A stretch of 64,000 nucleotides of DNA. It comes from Panonychus citri (Eukaryota > Arthropoda > Arachnida > Trombidiformes > Tetranychidae). The translations under genes were made by a program, and so were the position numbers. Below, piece after piece: positions 1-9,142 of the stretch. The stretch lies in the NCBI RefSeq assembly GCF_014898815.1, contig NW_026515454.1, forward strand, positions 806,001 to 870,000, read 5' to 3'. The notes under the pieces are model-generated. The model worked only from the letters and a program-made list of their open reading frames with translations, did no database searches and was not told where the DNA came from. Numbering within the stretch: the stretch's first letter is position 1; the number at the start of each line of letters is the position of its first letter.

Positions 1-51
1 GTTGGTCAGTTCAATCTGTTCAACATTATCTTCATCCTTATCATTTGGCAT
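1..51 (-). CDS. 5' end of an unidentified gene, cut by the left window edge
   Basis: On the minus strand an ATG at 51-49, preceded by the purine-rich context AAAG, opens a frame that stays open to the edge (17 codons, MPNDKDEDNVEQIELTN). The residues are acidic and polar, as in many soluble protein N-termini. There is too little to name a family. It would be transcribed in the same direction as the acetyltransferase gene at 1834-1343, which lies upstream of it. A chance open frame of this length is possible, so the call rests on the start context and the codon-like composition. Confidence 0.4.
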   Translation of the reverse strand, partial: MPNDKDEDNVEQIELTN

Positions 52-1342
52 CTTTGATTATCTTAAACACCTCAGAGTAAGTTAATTGTTGTTTAAACAA
101 TTTAATTCAATTCAATTCACTTGTTGACTAGTTAACGAAATGGATTTACTTTGAAACAATTTAACAATTTAAATTATAATTAACACCAAGACAGAACATC
201 AAAAAAAAAAGATGATCATAATTATAATTGTAATTTGATGATGATGCTCACATTGGTCCTGTTAATCAAGATTAATTGTAATTATGTTATAAAAAAAACC
301 ATAGACACAATTAACTAACTAATCATTGAAGAAATCATGTTATCCTGGTAATCATCTAATTTTTCCCGTTAATCAACAACTTGATTCACATAATTATCAT
401 GGTTACCATTTCATTTATCTCTCTATTAATTAATTATCTTATTTTTCATCTAATCTAATTAACAATTAATTTTATATACATGAACAGTTTGTTCAAATAA
501 CAACAACAATTAACTGTACGATAATCATGAAGATAATGATTAACTAACTATGATAACTTTTATTAATAATTTCAAATCATTATTTCAAGTGAACAATTAA
601 ATATAATAACTCATTAATTCAATTCAGTTATTGGTAATTAATTGAATTTCAAACAATTAACTAATCATAAATCAATAGTTAGGTGACCACTTGATATATT
701 AATTTCAAATAATTGATCAAACACTCAAATCAAATCAAATCAATTTACTTAATCATTTATGATTATCACAATCAATTAATGATTATCTTATAATTGTATT
801 AATAGTTAATAACTTTTGTCTCTGACAATTAACTGAATTGGTAAAACAACAAAGCTCAACAATTTACTTTTACAATTTGTGACTTACCTTTTAATTGCTA
901 ATTAAACTTAACAATCAGTTAATTATTTCCTTTCTCTCTCAACAAGTTAACTTGTCCTTTCATTCATAATTAATGAGTAGCAAGTAATTAACCTTAAATT
1001 AGATTACAATACAATCTAGAAACAGTAATTAAGTAACTAATATGATCACTTAAATTGTAAACAATTAACCATTGGACCCAATAATTTGCATGACAAAATA
1101 ATAATAATGATAACTAGTTGATTATTTTTTTTTTTTTACTAACCAAAGGTAAAGTTTAATTACTTTAGCTTTTTATTGGATCAGTAAAATTAGACCAATT
1201 TAACACATTTGAAAATGTAATTAGCAAAAAGCAACTATTAATTTATATATATTAATATATATAAATTGAATTACGATTAGTACAATTAAACGATTAACAG
1301 GATCGATTAGATTTTGTTAATCAGTGAACATCATTATTAGGG
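52..1342. other. AT-rich intergenic stretch with a 28-bp palindrome
   Basis: No convincing gene is seen here. The sequence is dominated by AATT, ATTAATT and similar AT-rich words. On the minus strand an AATAAA (complement of 1172-1177) lies about 170 bases downstream of the acetyltransferase stop and is a plausible polyadenylation signal for it. Confidence 0.5.
1240..1267. repeat. Perfect 28-bp AT palindrome
   Basis: The sequence reads AATTTATATATATT and then its exact reverse complement, with no spacer. It lies 76 bases past the stop of the acetyltransferase gene and before the likely AATAAA, so it would fall in the 3' untranslated region of that transcript. Made only of A and T, it could form a weak hairpin or cruciform. 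Confidence 0.8.
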
Positions 1343-1834
1343 TTAAGTTGTCGTTTCTTTCAATTCTGATGTGGTTGGAACTTTTTTCCCAATCAATGGA
1401 AGTGAAAAATGATGAGCAGTAATTTTAAATCCATGATTAAGGTAAAATCGGTGAACTTCATGACGGGTGAAAGTTGATTCAGTAAGAATATTATCACAAT
1501 GAGATTCCTTGGCGTATGAAATGATCCAGTTAATTAATAAGGGTCCAAGTTCCTCGTGAATTGTCCAGTTGAGGGCACAAAAATCTTCCAGGTAAATTGT
1601 TTTACCTGAAAGTAAACGTTCACGTAAAGTGAAACCAATTACAATTAACACTTTATCAGAATCAGCGATGTAAAACAATCGATAACCTTTTGATTGTTGA
1701 CGATTTACTCTTTCAATATATTCTTCGATATATTTAAGGTGAGGACGAAGAATTTTTAAAACTGGATAACAATTAAGTAGTTCAATCTCTGTTTTGGCTT
1801 CACGAATTTCAAATTTACGATTCGATTCGGACAT
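1343..1834 (-). CDS. GNAT-family N-acetyltransferase, intronless, bacterial type
   Basis: A 163-residue protein of the GNAT fold, which moves an acetyl group from acetyl-CoA to an amine; the substrate is unknown. It starts at the ATG whose complement is 1832-1834 (MSESNRKF); six codons open upstream contain no ATG. Visible blocks are LRPHL near residue 32, RQQSKGYRL in the middle, the beta4/motif A region LEDFCALNW...ELGPLLINWI, and the motif B end RHEVHRFYLNHGFKITAHHF. The order and wording match a common bacterial GNAT group (RPHL, QQ..GY.L, LYVDDLV, RHDAHRFYL..GFRI..HHF) as I remember it. The usual acetyl-CoA signature Q/R-x-x-G-x-G/A is degraded here to I-H-E-E-L-G. A single exon beside spliced genes suggests horizontal gain. 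The fold is confident; activity and origin are inference. Confidence 0.8.
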   Translation of the reverse strand: MSESNRKFEIREAKTEIELLNCYPVLKILRPHLKYIEEYIERVNRQQSKGYRLFYIADSDKVLIVIGFTLRERLLSGKTIYLEDFCALNWTIHEELGPLLINWIISYAKESHCDNILTESTFTRHEVHRFYLNHGFKITAHHFSLPLIGKKVPTTSELKETTT

Positions 1835-2665
1835 TTTGGTTTCCTTCAGCAAATTGTTACAATCGTTGTTGTTGTTGGTGGTGATGTTACTCTAAGGAAA
1901 AGTAATTAAGTTAATTAGGTTGAATGGAAAAAGTGTTTACAGTAAGATTGAGATTGTGTGTTAATATCAATAAGTCACAAAGATATTGAAATGAATGAGA
2001 AAAGGAGAAGAAAATGAAAGAGAAAGAGAAATTTATCTCTCTCACTCTCTCTTTTTATTCCCCTTTAGGATGATAAATGATGACTTTTTTGATTAACATG
2101 CTAATCATAAATTGTTACCTTACAATTAAAGACAATCTGAAATTAATTAGCAACAATTTACTCTTGATTGAGAACAAATGAAAAGGGATTAAAAGCAAAG
2201 TCTTAATCGATCCTTAATCATGAAGATAACAAGCTAATTAAAGATACATTTATATTAATATCTCATGAATCTTGATTGTGGCTAATTTTAGTAATTGATT
2301 ATTAATTGTAACAATTAACCAGAGAGATTGGTACCAAAATGTTTCGTAGAATCCTCGTAAGTTTTGACTCAGCCTGTTTCCAAAATTGTGCTCATCTTAA
2401 TCTCCTATGAAGATGATTATCTTCTAAATGATTGTAATCCAATTGATCTAAATTGATTACAATTGTTAGTATTATAAAGAGTTAATGGCTTCAAAATGGG
2501 TTATCAAGTTTAGATTGACAATTAACGGAACAATTTATTAAATTTACTTACTTTTCCTTCTTAAATTGACTAAGGCCTCATTCTAGTTTATCTTTACCAC
2601 CATGATAACCAACAAATCAGTTAATTGTCATGCTTAATTACCCAAATTTAGTCATTGAGTATTTT
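1835..2665. other. Upstream region of the acetyltransferase gene
   Basis: The stretch carries the acetyltransferase 5' leader, with CAA-type repeats around 1861-1880 on the minus strand, then AT-rich spacer and a short CT-rich patch at 2036-2054. A plus-strand ATG at 2339 followed by GTAAGT at 2357 looks like a tiny first exon, but I found no exon it joins to. Confidence 0.3.
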
Positions 2666-2803
2666 CTAGTTGCAACATTCACCATTGGGACAAATCAAGA
2701 GATCAACCAAATAACTCTGATTCTGATTGAGAAATTCACTTTGAATCCCCAGCATTGTACAACCATATCCAACTATTATCAGCACCAAAACAGGCCAGTT
2801 AAA
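2666..2803 (-). CDS. Possible last exon of a small membrane protein gene
   Basis: Minus-strand segment behind an acceptor (T-rich tract, then CACAG ending at 2804) that opens a 45-codon frame ending in TAG. The translation begins FNWPVLVLIIVGYGCTMLGI, which would make one membrane helix, and ends CPNGECCN. The frame upstream is closed by TAA, so an earlier exon in phase 0 would be needed; the candidate ATG-plus-donor pieces near 2885-2970 do not fit that phase. I do not recognise the protein. It may be chance. Confidence 0.22.
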   Translation of the reverse strand, partial: FNWPVLVLIIVGYGCTMLGIQSEFLNQNQSYLVDLLICPNGECCN

Positions 2804-3087
2804 CTGTGACAATTAGATAACTAAAAGAAAACAAAAAACAAACAGTTAATTAAATGTTACAATTAATGATTTATAAACAAACCTCATTTTCCTGATTCAC
2901 TTTTCTCACTCACTTTTTATAGAATCTTTCCAATGACCAACTCACAAAGAAAACCAATCAATCTTCCTCATAACTGGATCTTTTTATATCAATAATCAAT
3001 GAATAAATTGTAACAATCAAAATAAAATGACAACAATTAAAATTAAATTTCAATGAAAAAGAAAATAATTTTCAACATTTAACTAAA

Positions 3088-3153
3088 ATGGCGCTCAGAA
3101 AAAGTGTCTCCATCTGTCGACCAACAAACGAACCAAAGCCCGACCGGTTTTAA
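3088..3153 (+). other. Short upstream ORF in a GC-richer patch
   Basis: AAAATGGCGCTC starts a 21-codon frame ending in TAA, about 430 bases before the start of the PALB2-like gene. The patch 3085-3215 is richer in C and G than its surroundings, as promoter or leader DNA of this genome might be. AAAATGGCG also resembles a YY1-type promoter word. It could be an upstream ORF of the PALB2-like mRNA or simply promoter sequence. Confidence 0.25.
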
Positions 3154-3272
3154 ATTCTAATTCTATTTCCGAATATCCAAAATTCGGGTAACCGGACTGT
3201 TAGAAATTAAATTTCTCACTTGTTCCAACTAATCAATTCAATTCCAATTAAATTAATTTCTTCAACTAACTG

Positions 3273-3488
3273 ATGAAATTAATTAATAAAACTATTCTTC
3301 CAAATGAATGGAAACGTTTTTCTGACCAAAAAGAAAAAGAAAAAGTCTCGCGGTACCGGAATTCAAATTTTCGAAATCGGTTTTATAGCGAACTTTTTGT
3401 CGGTTCGATTATTAAGCGAAAGGTTTTCATTTTCTTTTTGATGGAAAAAGATGAAAATGAAAAACAATTGTTAATTGTTTCTAATTAG
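3273..3488 (+). CDS. Unrecognised 71-codon ORF upstream of the PALB2-like gene
   Basis: ATG-started frame with a coding-like feel: many Lys, Glu and Arg, with codons such as TCG, CGG and CGA that are rare in the surrounding spacer. It contains the charged run DQKEKEKV and ends in TAG, 99 bases before the ATG of the PALB2-like CDS. PALB2 of vertebrates has an N-terminal coiled coil rich in such residues, so this could be a 5' exon of that gene. I see no convincing splice pair joining them, and a stop at 3510 closes the downstream frame. It may equally be an upstream ORF or chance. Confidence 0.25.
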   Translation: MKLINKTILPNEWKRFSDQKEKEKVSRYRNSNFRNRFYSELFVGSIIKRKVFIFFLMEKDENEKQLLIVSN

Positions 3489-3587
3489 TTAAAAATTTAA
3501 TTTTCCCTTTAAATTGTCTGTTTATTTTGTTTTTGTTTTTTCCTTCTTAATTATTTGGGAGTGTTTTTATTTTCGTTTAAAATTACC

Positions 3588-5058
3588 ATGTCAGAAGAGA
3601 CAATTGCAAATTCAAATGATGAGGTAAACATTGGTGAGATTAGTGGTAAGGTTGATATAAACTTAACGTCGATGCCTAAATTGATTCCAATTGAAGAGAT
3701 GGAAATTTGTACTCCACCGGTTACAGTTGAAGAAGAAACAACCCAATTAACAACAATTAAACCCGATTTGAGAACATTTAATGGTTTGGTATCAAATTCT
3801 TGTTCATTGGTACGATGTTTATACATTTTCCCTGATTCATGTGATTCCGAGACAAATTATATTGTCCTAATTCAAGATGATTGTATTTCAATTTGGTGGA
3901 GAGAAGATAATTCAACAAAACATTGGCTTGTTGCTGATCATACAATTGAAAATGAACCTTCAATTGTTGAAGGTTCATCAATTGAAACGGAACAATTTAT
4001 CTGGATTGTATTGGCTTATGATGGTACCAAAGAATTAAACCTGATTCATCTTAAATTTGATAAAATTACAAAGGAAATTAAACTTCACCTACGAGAATTA
4101 TTTTCCATGACATTTATCTCCTGTGAGATGATGCACAAGTGCCAAACTTTTATCAAAATTACCTGTTTACCAAAGGAAAAAAGTGCCCTCAGTTTACCTG
4201 GACCATCAAGTACAATTAGATTATTTTTATATGATCTACCAACATCAAGGAAAACACTTTTAACTGCATTGAAAAAAGATGCTTCCCTTAATCACTTATA
4301 TCCTGTCGATGATTGGGATAATGTTTTAATTGCTCTTTATGACCATCAAATTCAACTATGGTAAATATATCAATCTAATTCTCTAACAATCCAATTTTCT
4401 ATTCTAATGTTTTCATCTTTTTTTTTCCTCTTCATTTTCTTCCTTCTTTCTCTTGCTCTCAAACAATAGGAACACAACTGACAAATCAATCATCAACTCA
4501 GTTTTAGTAGATAAATCTGTCTTTCGAAATAAATTTTGCTTCAATGTTTTGCATGATAAAGTAAGTAACAATCATTTGAGAGAGAAAATTTTCTATTCTA
4601 TTTTGTAATTATAACGGGACTAATTTATATTTCCTTTTCTCTTTTTCTTCAAATAGGGTTTGGTACATCTATTCCTTGGAGATTCTCGGTCAAGTGCAAT
4701 AGAAGTGATTGCTTTGAATCCCAAAACCGGCAGATATGCCACCCTAATGAGCTGTAAACTTTTTGATTCCGAGGTGACCTCCACCTCCACCACAAGTACC
4801 ACCGACACTACTACTACTAATAGTGACACAATAACTGCCACCAATCAAGTCAATATAAATAAAATAAAGCGAAGTGGAGATCAGTTACTTGTTATTAAAG
4901 ATGATGGACTAATTGTTTATGATCTGGCCAATAATAAATTGGTTCTTAATTGTGATCAAGGTTCAATTGCAGATTCCTCGATTGGCTTTGTTAATGATGT
5001 AGCCGTGATATTTGCTGCTACTCTTAATGGAAAAGTAATTAACCTTCTCAACACTTAA
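3588..5058 (+). CDS. PALB2-like WD40-domain protein (three exons)
   Basis: Exons 3588-4360, 4470-4560 and 4657-5058 join in phase (GT-AG introns of 109 and 96 bases) to 421 residues. The ATG at 3588 has a good context (ATTACCATG) and the frame upstream closes at 3510. From about residue 65 to the end the protein looks like the PALB2 WD40 propeller. Around the exon 2/3 join, GLVHLFLG then VIALNPKTG..ATLMSCKL parallels human GLLFIVLS..LIVINPKT....VMLYCL; the last blade DGLIVYDL...LNGKVINL parallels SGTIAIWDL...DGNIFVY, and DHQIQLWN parallels NNIVIWN. In vertebrates this domain binds BRCA2 and brings RAD51 to DNA breaks. The vertebrate N-terminal coiled coil (BRCA1 binding) and chromatin-binding middle are absent, replaced by about 60 acidic residues. 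A Thr/Ser-rich loop (4777-4845) interrupts the propeller. AATAAA at 5225 may end the mRNA. The exon structure is confident; the family call is from remembered similarity. Confidence 0.6.
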
Positions 5059-6725
5059 TAAGAGTTATATCATTCAAAGATTCAATCAACATTTTCAACT
5101 CAAAAGAGAGACAAAGAAAATTTCAACAAAAAATACAAAAAATAATCTATTATTTTTTATTTCTGTAACCAATTTCATCCAAAATTCACCAGCAAAAAAC
5201 ACACACACACACTCACATATACTGAATAAAACTTTTTTCTTTCCATAATAAACACAAAAAGAAAAGTATTGAACAAAAATTGAAGAGCAAAATTAACAGT
5301 GAAAACAAATTCACTTGAAAGTAAAATCCATGAAATGAAGCAACTTTTTCCAATAGAAACACCAAATAAAGATGAAAACCTACACAGTTGATCAATTAAT
5401 TCCATGATATAATCCCACTAATTACCAGAGAACTGAAGGAAAAAATCAGTGATAAATAATGAGCACAAGACCAAACTGGAGACAATCGGGTGAGCAATCG
5501 TTCGGGACACATTGGGACGACAAAAATTGATGAAAGATCTAATTGGATTAACTAATCATCTTCGACTTGCATTATCTTGTAAATCCATCTCAAGATTAAT
5601 TCACTTGATAAAATGAATCAAACATGTCAACTCCTTTTCCAAATATAGTTTCATCTCCATCCCATAGTTATGATACAAAGTAAACTCTATTAACCAATAC
5701 AATCAACAAAACGTACGATTAAAGAAATTTGATTTAAAATGGAAACTACGAATCACCAAAGAACAAAACCAACTTACCTTTGATTATAATCCACTAATCC
5801 AAACCAAAAAGACCAAAAATCTCAATTAACTAATTACACTTGCAAATGTCAACAAACCAATAAGAAAAAAAGAAAAGACCAAAAATCAATCAACATTTAG
5901 ATTAACCATTAAACAGAAACAACGAGAATCGTAAAACACTCAAGACTTAACACTAATTGTTAACAAAAAGAAAACAAAACAAAAAATTATCAACAATTAA
6001 TTACGAAAATTAAAGACAATCAATTAAGAAAAACAACTAAACCAATGGAAAGAAAAAAAGAGAGAATTTCAACCAATAGATGGAGTTGGTTTCGTCGAAT
6101 TTTCGGTTTTCTCTTTTTCGAATTTCGTTTTTTCTTTTCTCTCATCACATTTTTGATTCTTTCTCTTTCCTGATAACTTACATCATTTAAGGAAACGTTC
6201 AACTTTGCCTTTTCCTTTTTTTATTATTTATAAATATGCGTCTATTAACCTAACAGTAAATTCACTGATTTCTGTGGTTGAGTGTGTATTTTTTTTCGTG
6301 TTTACAAAGAGAAACAAAAAAAAACCAGAATCACCATCTTTGTCTCTGTTGCTGTTTCTTTTTGATTATGTGATTACTCATCATCATCATCGTCATCACA
6401 GTGATTGGATTTGTTCATGTGTTGGTGTTTTTTTCTTCTCTTCTTTGTTAATCTCTGATGATGATGGTTGATATTGGGACGATTAACCTTCTTATGGATC
6501 AATTTGATGTTAATCAACAACAACAACAGCAACATAAAAATAAAGCCTCTTTTTTGTCAACACACTAACGATTAGTGACACTTTTCATTTGGTACTTTTT
6601 TTTTCCTCTTCCTTTGGTGGACATTGTCATCTATTATCTTTGTAGATATAATTAATATATAGATTGTTCTCTTTCTACCTCTGTAATTCCAATCAATCTT
6701 CCATCTTAATTTACTACTAAACATT
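5059..6725. other. PALB2-like 3' region and diacylglycerol kinase upstream region
   Basis: The first part is the 3' untranslated region of the PALB2-like gene (AATAAA at 5225-5230, 167 bases after the stop). The rest is A-rich then T-rich spacer leading to the kinase ATG at 6726. The kinase promoter and leader must lie at the right end, where AATTAATATATAG occurs near 6650, but no clear TATA or initiator decides a start site. Confidence 0.4.
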
Positions 6726-6789
6726 ATGGATCTTAAATGGGAGAAAATGTCTCCTGCAGAGTTTGAAATGCTTCAAGATTACATCCAAT
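6726..6789 (+). CDS. Dgk: Dgk coding exon 1
   Basis: Holds the start ATG and 21 codons ([20 protein letters not shown]), the head of the RVH domain; human DGKB has the matching WAHLSPSEFSQLQKY. Donor ATGTAAGT, phase 1. Confidence 0.9.
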
Positions 6790-7851
6790 GTAAGTTTGTT
6801 TTTTTTTCATCTTCTTCTTTTTCAATCATCCCCTCACCCTTTTCCTTTTTATCTCTTCAGTGTCCAGTTATCTAAACAATTTAATTAAATTTAATCAATT
6901 GCCAGGTATTGATTGATGTTCAGTTAACTTTATTCTCCATCTTGAAATACTTTTTTCTCCTCATCAGTTTATTAGAATTCAATTGACCAAAAGACAGTTA
7001 ACCCTCTCTTTTTTTCGCTTCATTTTCTTTCCATCGTCATTAACATCTCTTTTTTTTCTCTCTTTACGTTTGCTTCTCTTCGGACATCTTGCCAATAATC
7101 TTCATCTCTTTTTTTTCTTCGACTTGTTCTCTTCTCTCTCTCTCTCTCTCTCTTCCTTGTTTTCTCTTCTTCCCTCATTTTCTTTTCTCACTCACTTACT
7201 CTCTCTTTCACTTTCCTCCCTCTCTTCTTATCAATTTCTATTCCTACTTTTTAGCCTACATTCACATCTCCCTTATTATGTGTTTTTCCCTCTTCGTTAA
7301 CTCAGTTTCTCTTTGGTGTAATATTTACATCATCTTTTGTTCCCAATCATCTTTGTTTATAATTTCTTCTTTTTTTTCTTCCTTTCTGGTTTTCCCTTTT
7401 TTTAATGCTCTTCCTTTCATCAACAGTTTTTGAAACAAAACAACCTTAATTTACAAACGTTTCTCTCGGTTGTGTAAATCGTTAATGTTTCTAAGGAAGA
7501 TGAAGAAGAAGATGATATAAGAATCTACAACATACGATTAAATGTAATGAGAGTAAGAGAAAAATGTTAAGAAATCGAGAAATGTGTAACCTTAGATGAG
7601 TTTATATTATTTTCCTTTTCTATTAATTTTTTCATGTAAAAAATTTTTATATATACTTTTCTTAAGAAATGAGACAATGATCATCATGTTAGTGATAATT
7701 AAAATGATAAAAAGGTTAGAAAATGAGTTATAAGGACAAACACAATGACAACAAGAAGAAAAAATAAAAGAAAAGAATAAAAAATGATTGAAGAATCAAT
7801 TGTTTTCATATTCTTGCGTCTTATAATTTTCTCATCTCATCTCATCTCATC

Positions 7852-7902
<51 letters not shown>

Positions 7903-9097
7903 CTCACCCTTCTCCATGATCATCTTTTATGGAAGAATCAATAACGTCATTCAAGGAAAAATATCATCAGATAGATAGAAGAGAAACTTATTTGCCTTTG
8001 CCGGAATTCGAATCAATTGTGCAAAAGTCTTAACCTTTATCTTGATCAATATGATGATTATAATTAATAGACACTTTATCATTTTATTCTAAATACAATT
8101 AATATCGTCATATTAATAAATATCATCTTTTGCATGCTAAAAGATTCAGAGATAAGATAATACATCATCCCAAACAATTTAATATCTCCCATCTTTAAGT
8201 GCAAACAGTTGACAGCTTGAGTCCAATTCCAAAACAAATCATTGACAAAACTAGTCCATTTCAACACTCGAGGGAAATTTCTCTTCCTCGTTTTACAAGA
8301 CAATTCATAGTCTAAAATTTAAAATACACCATTAGAAAAAAAAGAAAACAACAATAACAGCAACATTGACAAATCGTTGATTACTTATCTACAATGAAAT
8401 AAAAAGTGATCAAGCAGCAAATTTATCAATGGTTATTGCTTAACTAGAATATGATAAAGAAAAATACTTAAACTTTATCCAATCCTTTAAGGTTCAAGAG
8501 GTGAACTTTAAGGAAGATATAATATCATTCTTGTTGGAAGATAAATAAGATGAGGATGGAAAAATGACTAGAGTGAGGCATTAATATCTCTCTCAATCAA
8601 ACAATTGTAATAACTGCTTTTTCTTTATGATCACATGCATGTAGCTGAATCACATTCTCACTGCCTCTTCACTCCCTTTATCTATGCGAAGATACAAGGT
8701 AAAGGTAAAAAAAGATGAAATCAGATAATATGTGTCACGAGAATTCAAAAAAAAACGATGATGAAGCGCATCAGAAATATTATATATAACACAAGACCAT
8801 TATCCATGAGAAGTTATTGAAAAAAAGAGATTCTTACATGGAGAAAACAAGTGCATCATTATCGAATCTGACCAAACATAAACACCCAATCATATGAAAG
8901 ATGATAATCATCTCTTTATGAAAGAAGATGAGAAAAGAATCTACTGAACAATAGTTTTGATGATACTTTGTTTTTTTATCTAAGGTGTAAGAAGATGATT
9001 GCTTAATATTGTCTAGATGATGAAAGGAAAAAAAGAGACACTAGATCAAAGTTCTTGTCAACGAATTTTTTCCTCACCTTAATATCTATTGTTTCCC

Positions 9098-9142
<45 letters not shown>

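Noticed and set aside
2339..2356. Tiny first exon: ATG TTT CGT AGA ATC CTC followed by GTAAGT
   Set aside because: Good start context and donor, but I found no downstream exon in phase, and the frame without splicing closes after 23 codons.
3551..3981. Minus-strand frames opposite the PALB2-like first exon
   Set aside because: They are shadows of the plus-strand coding frame and have no motifs or splice signals.
6983..7433. Two overlapping frames of 105 and 114 codons in kinase intron 1
   Set aside because: They are Ser/Leu/Phe-only translations of a pyrimidine-rich tract, without homology signal.
7990..8045. Possible degenerate tRNA (CCGGAATTCGAATC resembles a T-arm)
   Set aside because: The T-stem does not pair and no acceptor or D-arm can be drawn, so it is not a tRNA gene.
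8079..8303. 74-codon minus-strand frame in intron 1
   Set aside because: No ATG-linked context, motif or splice support; frames of 60-80 codons are frequent by chance here.
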